DNA from: Streptomyces asoensis
GTDB lineage: Bacteria > Actinomycetota > Actinomycetes > Streptomycetales > Streptomycetaceae
Assembly (NCBI RefSeq): GCF_013085465.1
Contig: NZ_CP049838.1
Location: 6,448,001 to 6,512,000 of the forward strand
DNA length: 64,000 nucleotides
Direction of reading: 5' to 3'
The notes beneath the pieces were generated by a model. It had not been told where the DNA came from. It saw only the letters and a program-made list of their open reading frames with translations, and made no database searches. Below are positions 25,561 to 37,650 of the stretch, piece by piece. The translations under genes were made by a program, and so were the position numbers. The number at the start of each line of letters is the position of its first letter. Position 1 is the first letter of the stretch.

Positions 25561-26676
25561 AAAGAGGAACTCGTTCTCCCCGCCCCGCGCGAGGCGGGCG
25601 CCGACGGCGAGGGGGAGCAACTGCTCGTCGTGCAGGGGCTCACCAAGCACTTCCCGGTCAAGGGCGGCTTCCCGATCCGGCGTACGGTCGGTCAGGTGCA
25701 GGCCGTGGACGGCATCGACCTGAGCGTGCGGGCCGGCGAGAGCTTCGGCCTGGTGGGGGAGTCGGGGTGCGGCAAGTCCACGACCGGCCGGCTGATCACC
25801 CGGCTCCTGGAGCCCACGGCCGGGACGATCACGTACCGCGGGCAGGACATCTCGCACGCCTCGCGCCGGCAGCTGGCGCCGATCCGGTCCGAGATCCAGA
25901 TGATCTTCCAGGACCCCTACTCCTCGCTCAACCCCCGGCAGACCGTCGGCAAGATCATCTCCGGGCCGATGGAGGTCAACGGGATCGAGCCCGCGGGCGG
26001 CCGGGAGAAGCGGGTGCGTGAGCTGCTGGAGATCGTGGGTCTCAACCCCGAGCACTACAACCGCTTCCCGCACGAGTTCTCCGGCGGCCAGCGGCAACGG
26101 ATCGGTGTCGCCCGGGCGTTGGCACTCGAGCCGAAGCTGATCGTGGCCGACGAGCCGGTCTCGGCGCTCGACGTGTCGATCCAGGCGCAGGTGGTCAACC
26201 TGCTCCAGCAGGTCCGGCAGGAACTCGGCATCGCGTTCCTGTTCATCGCCCACGACCTGGCCGTCGTACGGCACTTCTCGCAGCGGGTGGCCGTCATGTA
26301 CCTCGGGAAGATCATCGAGGTCGGCGACCGCGACTCCATCTACACCCGGCCCCGGCACCCGTACACCCATGCGCTGCTCTCCGCGGTCCCCGAGGTGAAC
26401 GTGGCCGGCGGGGAGGCGGCCTCACGGGAGCGGATCCGGCTGGCCGGGGACGTGCCGTCGCCCATCGCTCCGCCCTCGGGCTGCCGGTTCCGGACCCGGT
26501 GCTGGAAGGCGCAGGACAAGTGCGCGGCCGAGGAGCCGCCGTTGGTCCAGATCTCCGGGAACCACGAAGGTCATCTGACGGCCTGTCACTTTCCGGAGGA
26601 GCCGACGATCGAGGGGCGCGAGGAGGACATCGTGCTGGACCCGGCGCTGGCGGCGCTGGAGGAGGGCAACGGGTGA
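25555..26676 (+). CDS. bldKE: BldK ATPase BldKE
   Basis: The 373-residue DppF/OppF-type ATPase starts at GTG 25555, with AGGAGG 6 bases upstream. Walker A is [11 protein letters not shown], signature [13 protein letters not shown], Walker [13 protein letters not shown] and H-loop FIAHDLAVV. The C-terminal Cys cluster is [15 protein letters not shown]. It is about 80-85% identical by eye to the ATPase at 43.4-44.5 kb, including long exact runs. It is the last gene of the bldK operon. Confidence 0.87.
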   Translation: MKKEELVLPAPREAGADGEGEQLLVVQGLTKHFPVKGGFPIRRTVGQVQAVDGIDLSVRAGESFGLVGESGCGKSTTGRLITRLLEPTAGTITYRGQDISHASRRQLAPIRSEIQMIFQDPYSSLNPRQTVGKIISGPMEVNGIEPAGGREKRVRELLEIVGLNPEHYNRFPHEFSGGQRQRIGVARALALEPKLIVADEPVSALDVSIQAQVVNLLQQVRQELGIAFLFIAHDLAVVRHFSQRVAVMYLGKIIEVGDRDSIYTRPRHPYTHALLSAVPEVNVAGGEAASRERIRLAGDVPSPIAPPSGCRFRTRCWKAQDKCAAEEPPLVQISGNHEGHLTACHFPEEPTIEGREEDIVLDPALAALEEGNG

Positions 26677-27160
26677 TTTCGGCAGGCCGGGCGCCGGGCG
26701 CCTGTTTTCCGGTGCCGGCCCGGCGGGTGTCTGATTCCGGTGTCGTTCGGCGGGTGCGGGTGCGGGTCTGTTGTGGCTGGTCGCGCAGTTCCCCGCGCCC
26801 CTGGGGGTGGTTCCGGCTGTCGTGTCGGGTGCGGGGCCGTCGTGGCTGGTCGCGCAGTTCCCCGCGCCCCCTGGGGGTGGTTCCGGCGTGTTGTGTCGGG
26901 TGCCGGTTCGTGGGGGCTGGTCGCGCAGTTCCCCGCGCCCCTGGGGCCCTGCGGGCCCGCAGGAGCCCAGGAGCCCAGGGGCCCAGAGGCCGCAGGGACC
27001 GCGAGGACCGTGAGGGCCGCAGGGGTGGCAGGGAACGTGAGGGCCGCAGGGACCGTGAGGGGCGGCAGGGGCGGCAGGGAACGTGAGGGCCGCAGGGGCC
27101 GTGAGGGCCGCAGGGGTCGCAGGGAACGTGAGTTGCAGGGGTTGTGAGGGTCGCTCGGGG
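26677..27160. repeat. Repeat-rich intergenic region
   Basis: The spacer holds three copies of a unit built on GGCTGGTCGCGCAGTTCCCC GCGCCCC (at 26775, 26844 and 26915; spacing 69 and 71 bases). This short repeat is very common between Streptomyces genes, and its core CGCG-N8-CGCG can form a hairpin. From about 26985 to 27140 a second array of GCAGGGAACGTGAGGGCC-like units follows, 12-18 bp and purine-rich on the plus strand. No gene was recognised. Confidence 0.75.
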
Positions 27161-27901
27161 TCACTCGGACGGTGTCGCCACTGTGATGATCTCGGGGCTG
27201 GTTCGGGTCAGCGGTCTCCGGTCCCAGTTGCCGTACTGCTCCTCCACCCGCAGCCCCGCCTCCGCCAGGAAACCGGTCAGGCTCCCCGGGGTGAGGAAGC
27301 GGAGGGTGGCGCGGCCGGTGTGGCGCCGGGGCCAGCCGGGGGAGTCGAAGGTCTCCGTGAACGTGACCCGGTCACCGGACGGTTCGTCCGCCACCTCGTG
27401 CCAGACCCGTACGACCCGGCCGTCCGCGTCGGTGACCTCGCGGACGCGGTCCGGGGTCCAGGTCTCCCAGGCCCGCGCGCCCGGGTTGCGGGTCTCGAAC
27501 ACGAACCGGCCGCCGTCGCCCAGGGCCGACCGTACGGCCCGCAGCGCGCCACGCAGTTCCTCGTCGCCGAGAAGCACCTGGAAGGCATGGCCCGTCATGA
27601 CCACGAGGTCGAAGTCGCCCTGCCACAGACGGGTGGTGAGGTCCCCCAGCAGCCACTCCACGCCGGGCGCCCGGCGCCGGGCCTGTACGAGCATCGCGGC
27701 CGCCGGGTCGAGGCCCGTGAGCCGTCCCGGGTGGCCGTCCGACGCGGCCCGCGCGAGGAGCCGGCCCGTACCGCAGCCGACGTCGAGCACCGAGTCGGCG
27801 GATCTCACCAGGTTCAGGTAGAAGTCGTCGTCCGGCCCCCACGGATTGATGCTGTCGTACAGCGCGGCGAGTGTCAGATCCGCGAACGAATGATCGACCA
27901 C
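27161..27901 (-). CDS. SAM-dependent methyltransferase (class I)
   Basis: The protein is 246 residues from GTG 27901. Motif I is VLDVGCGTGRLLARA (about residues 34-48), motif post-I ends LTGLDPAAAML, and motif IV is FDLVVMTGHAFQVL, all of the methyltransferase-25/11 type. A C-terminal part of mixed strands (TFTETFDSPGWPRR) follows. The substrate is not evident. It diverges from the DinB-family gene with 97 bases between starts. Confidence 0.8.
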   Translation of the reverse strand: MVDHSFADLTLAALYDSINPWGPDDDFYLNLVRSADSVLDVGCGTGRLLARAASDGHPGRLTGLDPAAAMLVQARRRAPGVEWLLGDLTTRLWQGDFDLVVMTGHAFQVLLGDEELRGALRAVRSALGDGGRFVFETRNPGARAWETWTPDRVREVTDADGRVVRVWHEVADEPSGDRVTFTETFDSPGWPRRHTGRATLRFLTPGSLTGFLAEAGLRVEEQYGNWDRRPLTRTSPEIITVATPSE

Positions 27902-27998
27902 CGCGGCAGTGTGCCACACCTCGGAGCGGCACAGGACAAGATCCAGAACATCCGAATTCCCTCGACAAGCGGGCCGGGGGCCGGACATGCTCTGCGCG

Positions 27999-28505
27999 AT
28001 GACGAGAACAGACGACATGCCTTCCGCGTGGGACGAGCGCACCCAGCTCACCACCTTCCTCGACTACGCCCGGGACACCGCCCGCGCCAAGTGCGAGGAC
28101 CTCTCCGACACGGACGCCGCCAGGGCGCCCCTGCCGGGTTCGCCGCTGATGACCCCGAGCGGCCTGGTCAACCATCTGCGCTGGGTCGAGTACTACTGGT
28201 TCCGGGTCGTGTTCCTCGGCGAGGAGGACGAGGGGCCGTGGACCGACGAGGACCCCGACCGCGAGATGCGCATCGCCGTCGACCTCCCGCTCGCGCAGGT
28301 GCTCGACGAGTACGCCGAACACGCCGAGCGGCACCGCAAGCTGGTCGCCGAGCACGACCTCGACACCACGGCGCAACGGGCGACGCGCGACGGCCGTCAT
28401 GTGGACCTGCGCTGGATCCTCCTGCACCTGATCGAGGAGACGGCCCGGCACAACGGCCACCTCGACATCCTGCGCGAACTGATCGACGGCCGCACCGGCG
28501 TCTAG
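27999..28505 (+). CDS. DinB/DUF664 family protein
   Basis: The protein is 168 residues from ATG 27999 (ATG 27987 is an alternative). It is a four-helix DinB-like fold with metal-binding His positions in LVNHLRWVEYYWF and HLIEETARHNGHLDILREL. In actinobacteria this group includes mycothiol-dependent transferases, which fits the presence of mshB in the same window. Specific activity is unknown. Confidence 0.78.
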   Translation: MTRTDDMPSAWDERTQLTTFLDYARDTARAKCEDLSDTDAARAPLPGSPLMTPSGLVNHLRWVEYYWFRVVFLGEEDEGPWTDEDPDREMRIAVDLPLAQVLDEYAEHAERHRKLVAEHDLDTTAQRATRDGRHVDLRWILLHLIEETARHNGHLDILRELIDGRTGV

Positions 28506-28809
28506 CCGCGCGTCACCCCCGTGTTGAGAGTGTTTCCGCTGGTCGGGCCGGGGTGAAAGACGGTTGAAAGATTCCCGAAGGGGTTCGGAAAGAGGGCTCG
28601 GCGAGACTCTTCTACGGGGCGGGCGACCGACGGGGGACACGCGGCGCCCGCCCCGCCCCGGCCCCGGCCGCCCCGCCTCGTACGGCACCCGGCCGCCGCC
28701 CCGGCCCCGGCCCCGGGGATTGGCCGGATCCCGACGCCCGGGGGCCCGTCGGTTCCCGATCGTGAAGGTCGGCGTTGCCCGGCAGTCGCCCCTGGACTAC
28801 GTTCTGTGA
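28506..28809. other. 304-bp spacer upstream of large SARP
   Basis: The middle (28620-28740) is extremely GC-rich with repeated CCGGCCCCGG/CGCCCCG runs. The last 100 bases are more ordinary and should contain the SARP promoter. No conserved frame was found. Confidence 0.5.
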
Positions 28810-32172
<3,363 letters not shown>

Positions 32173-32178
32173 GCCGGT

Positions 32179-32964
32179 TCAGACGGACGTGGCGTAGGCG
32201 CTGCCGAGTCGCAGCCGCGGGTCGCGGGCGAGGATCCGTTCGTGCAGGGACCGCAGCTCCGGGCCCGGTTCGCAGCCCAGCAGGTCGATCATCCGCAGGC
32301 GCAGCAGCTGGAAGCAGTCCAGCGCGTCCGCCTGGCGCCCCCCGCGGTGCAGGGCGAGCATCAGCAGCCCCGTGACCTTCTCGTCGAAGGGGTGCATCTC
32401 GGCCAGCCAGTGCAGCTGCGGCAGGCACTCCTCGTGCCGCCCCACGCGCAGGTACAGCTCGGAGCTGCCGACCAGTGCCTCCCGGTGCTCGCGCCGCAGC
32501 GTCACCCGCGTCGACTCCGCCCAGGCCGTGCGCACGTCGGACAGCGGCTCGCCCCGCCACAGCTCCAGGGCCCGCGTGTACAGGCCGAGGGCCGTCTCGG
32601 TGTCGCCGGCGCGGGCCTCCTGCTGCGCCTGCCGGACCAGGGCGCGGAACCGCGCGGTGTCGACGCGGCGCTCGTCGATCGCCAGGACATATCCGCCCCG
32701 CTTGCGGATCAGTTCGAAGCCCTCGGTCAGCTGCCCGTCGGCCCGCAGCGCCTTTCGCAGCCGGGTGGCCTGGATGTACAGGGCGTCGCGCGGGTGCTGG
32801 GGCCGGCGCTCCTGCCACACCCGCTCGATCAGCGTCTCGTCGGCGACGAACGTGCCGGGGGTCCAGGCCAGTGCCGCCAGCAGCAGTTTGGTGCCGTGCG
32901 GAAGCGGCAGCTTGTCGCCGGAGCGGGCCCGTGCCTCGACGCAGCCCAGCAGCTGAATTTCCAT
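32179..32964 (-). CDS. Small SARP regulator
   Basis: The 261-residue protein starts at ATG 32964 with GGGGGT upstream. It holds only the two classical SARP domains: OmpR-like DNA binding (about 1-95, MEIQLLGCVEARARSG, then YIQATRLRKAL) and BTAD (about 100-250, FRALVRQAQQEARAGDTETA). This is the ActII-ORF4/RedD type that activates neighbouring biosynthetic operons by binding direct heptameric repeats near -35. It is the regulator closest to the RiPP genes and transcribed away from them, so it is the likeliest pathway-specific activator (inference). Confidence 0.85.
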   Translation of the reverse strand: MEIQLLGCVEARARSGDKLPLPHGTKLLLAALAWTPGTFVADETLIERVWQERRPQHPRDALYIQATRLRKALRADGQLTEGFELIRKRGGYVLAIDERRVDTARFRALVRQAQQEARAGDTETALGLYTRALELWRGEPLSDVRTAWAESTRVTLRREHREALVGSSELYLRVGRHEECLPQLHWLAEMHPFDEKVTGLLMLALHRGGRQADALDCFQLLRLRMIDLLGCEPGPELRSLHERILARDPRLRLGSAYATSV

Positions 32965-33860
32965 GTACCCCCCGTACCTCGAACCACTCGAGTCACCACT
33001 GTGCGCGCGAGGTGTTCGGCTGGCGCATGGATGCTGCACGGCTGCCGGAACAGGCCTCGGTGTCTGAGTCCCGCCGTAGCGAAGGAGACCAGTGGGCTCC
33101 CGCGTCGAAGGCTCAAAAGCGCTGCCTTTCCGAGAACGCACGGGTCCCTGCGGATGCGGCGGACCGTTCCCGCATGGTGCTTCCAAGTGTCAGGGCTCAC
33201 CGGCAGCCGGCAGGCACGAGTGAACGCGGGCCTGGGCGAGTGGCCTGGACGAGCCATGAGTCGAGACAGGCGAGGTGGCTGGCGGCGCCAGTGCTCAGTG
33301 ACAAAGCTGGACTGTGCGCCGGGGCAGATGGCCTGGCCCTGGTCCCAGGCAAGGTGAGTGGGGATGTCGAAGACGACTCTGGCGCGTGTCTCTCTGCCGT
33401 GACGGCCTTAACCGGTCAGATCATCTTTGGCGTGATTACGCATGGCGTGGTGGATCTTTTTGTTCGGCACCCGCCTATCCGGCGTACGCCAACTGCGCCT
33501 ACGGCAGCAGAATCCCGAGTAGGCACGACCAGGTCCGTGGCTGAGACGCAGGGCTTGGTGAGGACGTGGCGCAGCGTAGATGTCGGAAAGTAGGGCTATT
33601 TGAATCGATTGGGTCTCAGTATCTGCGACGACGATCGTCGTCGATCCGGATGCAGTGCCTTTGAGTCGATTTGGATCGGATCATTCTAGGTGCATTGATG
33701 CCCGGTGGGCCAGGATGTGCCGTTATAGGCAAGCCGTCAGTTCGAACAAAAAGGTTCGCAAAGAATGATCAAAGCGCACTCTGTGCGATTGCGGAAGTAC
33801 CGTCTGCTTGCTTAGCGTCCCAAGGGCCTGTGAGGCCGAGGGAATGCAGAAGGGGGATTC
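32965..33860. other. 896-bp spacer left of the RiPP operon
   Basis: No gene is recognised. Base composition shifts from GC-rich to visibly lower GC at about 33400, marking the left edge of the RiPP segment. Frames between 33000 and 33590 are open on several strands but show no family motif; they may be remnants of lost genes. The last 260 bases carry the palindrome and repeats listed separately and should hold the RiPP operon promoter. Confidence 0.5.
33602..33700 (+). promoter_or_regulatory. Candidate regulatory region of the RiPP operon
   Basis: An 18-bp perfect palindrome, CGACGACGATCGTCGTCG, lies at 33626-33643. It is flanked by two related elements, GAATCGATTGGG (33603) and GAGTCGATTTGGATCGGATC (33664). 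TCGATTT and TCGGATC are direct-repeat-like, 10 bases apart, as in SARP boxes (usually 11). A weak -10-like CATTCTAGGT follows. Regulatory role is inferred. Confidence 0.4.
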
Positions 33861-34694
33861 GTGTCGCTGCAATACCTTCAAAGCGTGCTCTTCAAGATCT
33901 ACCTCAACCCGGGGTATCGACTGGCCCATCGAATGGATCCGGGGTCTTTCGCCGACCTAATGGGGCTCAGTGGGGCGAACGCCGATTTGGTGCGGAATCT
34001 TTCACCCAGTGAAGCAGAGCAGTTCGCAGACGGACTCAAGTGGAAACAGTTGGACTCCCTGAACGTGCATATGCCCACCACGTACAGGTGGCTGCAAACC
34101 GCACGTCCGGAGATCCTGCGGGAGTTCCAGGAGAACAGTACGTTCAGTCGCCTCGCCCAGTGGGGCGGGCCGGCCAAGCAGCTCGTTGATTTTGTACGCG
34201 AGTGCCATGATTTCTATGACGGCGTGCCCGCAGCGCTGTCTGACGTCGCGCAGCTCGAATTTCTGCTCATGTCTGCGAGGAGAGAGCAGGAGATGCGAAG
34301 CGGGCGAACTGACGGCTCGGCACCGGCTCCTTCCGTATTCTCCTGGGCATCGCTCTACTGGAAGCCCTCTTACACGTCCTTGGCGCACTTCTCTGTCGAT
34401 GCTTTCGCCATCCTTCTGGGGAAGAAAGAAATGGTGGACGAGGGTGATCCGATCTGGGTTGTGATCGCTCCGTCCCATTCCGGCCGTATGCCCACCATTC
34501 TTCGTGTCGCAGAGCCGGCCTACAGGCTGCTGGGCGAGATGGGAGAGCCCGTCACAGCCGGGAAGTTGCTTGAATATGCCCGAGAGCAAGGTCTCAATGT
34601 GTCAGCTCAAGCTCTTCAGGCGCTGTTGAGCCGACTCGCACAGTCCCGCGCCATCGGCTCGTACCACTTGAGGGATGAAAATGTCGGAGTCTGA
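33861..34694 (+). CDS. MNIO partner-like protein of a RiPP pathway
   Basis: The 277-residue protein starts at GTG 33861 with AAGGGGG upstream. The N-terminal 120 residues are helical, with a pattern (FKIYLNPGYRLAHRMDPGSF, later 'GLKWKQLDSLNVHMPTTYRWL') like the helical domain of TglI/MbnC-type partner proteins that assist DUF692 enzymes. The C-terminus (about 195-268) looks like a winged helix (TILRVAEPAYRLLGEMGEPV), possibly a precursor-recognition domain. It overlaps the downstream 54-codon peptide gene by 14 bases and is followed by the DUF692 gene. The partner role is inferred from context and motif feel; no search was run. Confidence 0.65.
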   Translation: MSLQYLQSVLFKIYLNPGYRLAHRMDPGSFADLMGLSGANADLVRNLSPSEAEQFADGLKWKQLDSLNVHMPTTYRWLQTARPEILREFQENSTFSRLAQWGGPAKQLVDFVRECHDFYDGVPAALSDVAQLEFLLMSARREQEMRSGRTDGSAPAPSVFSWASLYWKPSYTSLAHFSVDAFAILLGKKEMVDEGDPIWVVIAPSHSGRMPTILRVAEPAYRLLGEMGEPVTAGKLLEYAREQGLNVSAQALQALLSRLAQSRAIGSYHLRDENVGV

Positions 34695-34845
34695 CGAGAA
34701 GATTCTCTCTCACCTCATCGTGGCGGATCATTCCGAAGAACTAAACAGGGTTAAACCGCGAATTAAAGAAGGCTGTTCCGCCTGCCGGGCTTGCGCCTTG
34801 TGGAGCCTCAAGGTCACGCCGACGACGAGCTTGATCAAAGGATGA
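34681..34845 (+). CDS. Candidate RiPP precursor peptide (54 aa), MNIO substrate
   Basis: ATG 34681 follows GAGGGATGAAA, overlaps the end of the partner gene and stops 4 bases before the MNIO start, so it is tightly coupled to both. The first 30 residues are charged and leader-like (MSESDEKILSHLIVADHSEE). Residues 31-54 form a Cys/Thr/Ser-rich tail with C32, C35 and C38 in GCSACRACALW, then a Val-Thr-Pro-Thr-Thr-Ser stretch. Known MNIO enzymes act on cysteine (or asparagine/aspartate) residues of short peptides encoded next to them. It is too short for most gene callers. A small metal-binding protein is the main alternative. Confidence 0.7.
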   Translation: MSESDEKILSHLIVADHSEELNRVKPRIKEGCSACRACALWSLKVTPTTSLIKG

Positions 34846-34849
34846 CGCA

Positions 34850-35698
34850 ATGGCCTCGAACCATTCTACGGACTCTCCAATCTCGGTCTCCGGAGCAGGT
34901 CTGGGTTACCGCAAGGAGCTGAGCAATGAATTCTCGCTGCACAGCGCGGAAATCGACGTCGTCGAGATTCTTGCGGATCAGTGGTTCGGCTACGACAACC
35001 CGAGACGCCTGCGTGAAGTTGCTGATGAATTTTCTACCGTGCTGCACGGAGTCGGAATGTCGTTGGCCGGTGCAGGGCGCATTCCGGATGACTATCTGGA
35101 AGAAATTCGCAAGGTCACGGATGCCTGTGGTGCCTCCTACTACAGTGAACATCTCGCGATGACTCATGTCCCGGGGGCAGACGCCGGACATCTGTGCCCG
35201 CCCGTCATCAGTGAGGAAGGGCTGCGCGCATGCATCAGAAATGTGGATCGAGCGCAGACCGCCCTCGGTGTTCCGCTCGCTCTGGAGAACATCACCTACT
35301 CTTTCTCCCTCGGCGCCGATCATGTCGACGCGGCCACCTTCTTTACGCAACTCGTGGCCGCTACCGGGTGCTACATGCTGCTTGACGTGGCGAATCTCTA
35401 CATCAACTCGAAGAACCATTCTTTTGACCCTCTGAGCTATTTGGACAAGCTGCCGACAGATCGAATTGTCCAAGTCCATCTGGCCGGTGGTGTGGTGACG
35501 TCGACGGGGCAGCACATCGACAGCCATTCCGAGACGATCGGGGATGAGATCTGGCGATTGGCGGCCGACACCGCCGAGCGTTGCAGCCCGAGCGCAGTCA
35601 TCGTGGAGCGCGACGATAACTTCCCTGATTTCGAGGCACTCATCAAGGAAGTTGCCATGGCCCGTGACATCTTCTTTCCCAAGGCTGAGAGAAGGTGA
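34850..35698 (+). CDS. DUF692 multinuclear non-heme iron oxidative enzyme (MNIO)
   Basis: The 282-residue TIM-barrel protein has the DUF692 metal-ligand pattern: H66 (LHGVGMSL), H101 (SEHLAMTH), E146 (ENITYSF), D179/N182 (LLDVANLY), H190, H210 (VHLAGG), D224/H226 (HIDSHSE) and E253 (VERDDNFPDF). Characterised members (MbnB, TglH, ChrH) use two or three irons and O2 to rework cysteine in ribosomal peptides. Here it sits between a candidate precursor and a FAD protein. ATG 34850 has AAAGGA upstream; the stop overlaps the next GTG by 4 bases. Chemistry on this substrate cannot be predicted. Confidence 0.87.
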   Translation: MASNHSTDSPISVSGAGLGYRKELSNEFSLHSAEIDVVEILADQWFGYDNPRRLREVADEFSTVLHGVGMSLAGAGRIPDDYLEEIRKVTDACGASYYSEHLAMTHVPGADAGHLCPPVISEEGLRACIRNVDRAQTALGVPLALENITYSFSLGADHVDAATFFTQLVAATGCYMLLDVANLYINSKNHSFDPLSYLDKLPTDRIVQVHLAGGVVTSTGQHIDSHSETIGDEIWRLAADTAERCSPSAVIVERDDNFPDFEALIKEVAMARDIFFPKAERR

Positions 35699-37650
35699 TC
35701 GAGGTGGCGGTCCGTGGTCACCCGTACGTCGTAGCCGTGGTCGGGGTGGGCCTCTACGGTCTGTCAACGCTCGAGCGTCTCGTAGCCAACATCCCTGAGT
35801 ATGTGCCGAAAAAAGATCGGGAAATCCACATACATCTCATCGATCCCTGCCTCGACCGAGGCAGTCGCACCTGGGCAGTCGATCAACCGAGCGAACTCTG
35901 GATGAATTCGCATGCCGGCATGATGACGCTTTTCACGGATGATTCCTCAAGCTGTGAGGGACCTGTTCGGAAAGGTCCCACGCTTCAGGAGTGGGCGGCT
36001 TCGGCGGGCGAGGTCCTGAGTTCAGACGAGACGCTGAACGGTCTTGTGGATGCCTTCTCTCCCTATCGCTGGGCATCCCGTTCGGTGATGGGCAAGTACA
36101 TGGGATGGTTCCTGGATCACGTGGTACAGAACGCGCCCAGTAACGTGCGTATACATCGACACGGGAAGCTGGCGGTGGAAGTTTCGTCGGCATCCGACTC
36201 ACTTCAGGAGGGCGAGTCCGTCAAACTGGCGGATGACCCGGTTCCGCTCGTCTGTCATCGCGTTATTCTCGCGCAAGGCAGACCCGCGACGGAACCGACT
36301 CCCGAACAGCAGGAGTTGCGGCGGACCATGTCCTCATACGGGGGAAGCCACGAGCCGCCCGGCCAAGCCTCGCTATCGAAGACCGCGCACATCAAGCCGG
36401 GAGATCGCGTGCTCCTGCGCGGACTGGGTCTCACATTCTTCGACTACCTACAGCTCCTCACGACAGTTCGTGGCGGAACTTTTCACCGGGCAGCCAACGG
36501 GTCTCTGACATACGAACCGTCCGGTAACGAGCCCCGAATTTTTGCGATCTCGAGGACGGGAGTGCTGGCGCATCCCGTCCGGTGGTGGCCGATGACCGGC
36601 AGTCTGGTGATGTGTCCCGTGCCTCGATTCACCTCCCCCCAAATATTCTCCGAGCTGGCCCTGAGATGTGACACGGCAGTCGCTCTGAAAGAGGCGACTG
36701 CGCGCATGTCGTCGGAACTCCTGTATTTCTACTACTCCGATACCCTTTCCGCAGACCCAGAGCGCTCCTCAAGCGCCTGGCATCGATTCCAGCAGACGTA
36801 TCCGTCCCTTGAACCGGGTTCGCCGGCTCAGGAGGAACTGATCGCGTCGCTCTTCCCAATGGAGGAGCGAATCGACCTCGACCGCATGATGGACCCGCTC
36901 CAGGGTGAGACATTCAGCACCCTGGAGTCCCTGCAAACGTGGATGCGGCGGCATATCGCACAGATTACCAATCGCACCCTGACCAAGGAACACAGCCGCG
37001 ATCTGGCCTTGCGCACCGCTCTCGCGTACATCACGGCCTCCCTTCAGGAAGCTTCGCGCTCGCGTGGATTCGAGGCGAACCCAGATTTTTACAAAGGTAT
37101 ATGGGATTGGGCATGGGCCAAGATGGCCATCCTGACGGGGGGTGCACCGTGGCCGAGGCAGTTGGAGTTGCAGGCCCTCTCCCGGTGTGGAGTGGTGACA
37201 TTCCTGGGCAAGGAGTCCGGCGTCGCCCATGCCCCCGAAGCGGGGACGGTGAAATGTGTGAGCGAAACCGTTCCAGTCACCGTGGGCATCGATCACCTGA
37301 TAGAGGCGCGTCATTCGATGCCCACCGTGACACAGACGAGCGACGCGCTACTGAGGAATCTGGTCCAGCGTGGAGAAATCTCCTGGAGGGGATTCGACCG
37401 CACTTCCTCGCCTCGTGCCCCCGGGCCTCAGAGGGTCACCGTCACGCGGTACGGAAGTTTGGTGACCACTGACAACCGGGTGAGTCGGACCATTTACGCA
37501 GTCGGTGCCGACACATCGAATCCCATTCTGACGCCAGGTTTGCCGCGCGTGGGAACCGACAGCGATGTTTTCCACCTGACCGACCGAGTAGCACGACACC
37601 TCCTGGAATCCCTCATTCGAGGCTACCCGGACACGTCTACGGAGGAATGA
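35695..37650 (+). CDS. FAD/NAD(P)-binding protein (PF13454-like)
   Basis: The 651-residue protein starts at GTG 35695, overlapping the MNIO stop (GTGA). An N-terminal Rossmann motif VVAVVGVGLYGLSTLERL (G17-V-G19-x-x-G22) is followed by LIDPCLDRGSRTWA and the WMNSHAGMMTLF segment usual in the FAD-NAD(P)-binding family. A second nucleotide-binding stretch lies near 240 (GDRVLLRGLGLTFFDYLQL). It could supply electrons or oxidise the peptide. Codons use more A/T than flanking genes. A redox tailoring role is inferred from the operon only. Confidence 0.75.
   Translation: MIEVAVRGHPYVVAVVGVGLYGLSTLERLVANIPEYVPKKDREIHIHLIDPCLDRGSRTWAVDQPSELWMNSHAGMMTLFTDDSSSCEGPVRKGPTLQEWAASAGEVLSSDETLNGLVDAFSPYRWASRSVMGKYMGWFLDHVVQNAPSNVRIHRHGKLAVEVSSASDSLQEGESVKLADDPVPLVCHRVILAQGRPATEPTPEQQELRRTMSSYGGSHEPPGQASLSKTAHIKPGDRVLLRGLGLTFFDYLQLLTTVRGGTFHRAANGSLTYEPSGNEPRIFAISRTGVLAHPVRWWPMTGSLVMCPVPRFTSPQIFSELALRCDTAVALKEATARMSSELLYFYYSDTLSADPERSSSAWHRFQQTYPSLEPGSPAQEELIASLFPMEERIDLDRMMDPLQGETFSTLESLQTWMRRHIAQITNRTLTKEHSRDLALRTALAYITASLQEASRSRGFEANPDFYKGIWDWAWAKMAILTGGAPWPRQLELQALSRCGVVTFLGKESGVAHAPEAGTVKCVSETVPVTVGIDHLIEARHSMPTVTQTSDALLRNLVQRGEISWRGFDRTSSPRAPGPQRVTVTRYGSLVTTDNRVSRTIYAVGADTSNPILTPGLPRVGTDSDVFHLTDRVARHLLESLIRGYPDTSTEE

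Noticed and set aside
26775..27140. Regularly spaced repeats considered as a CRISPR array
   Set aside because: There are only three copies, the 'spacers' are themselves similar to each other, and no cas genes are nearby; it is a known type of Streptomyces intergenic repeat.
32829..33257. Minus-strand open frame upstream of the small SARP
   Set aside because: It overlaps the SARP coding region in another frame and has Arg/Pro/His-rich shadow composition.
33844..33960. A 38-codon Cys-containing ORF overlapping the start of the partner gene
   Set aside because: The Shine-Dalgarno is too close to its ATG and the frame is mostly inside the partner gene; the 54-codon ORF at 34681 is a far better precursor candidate.
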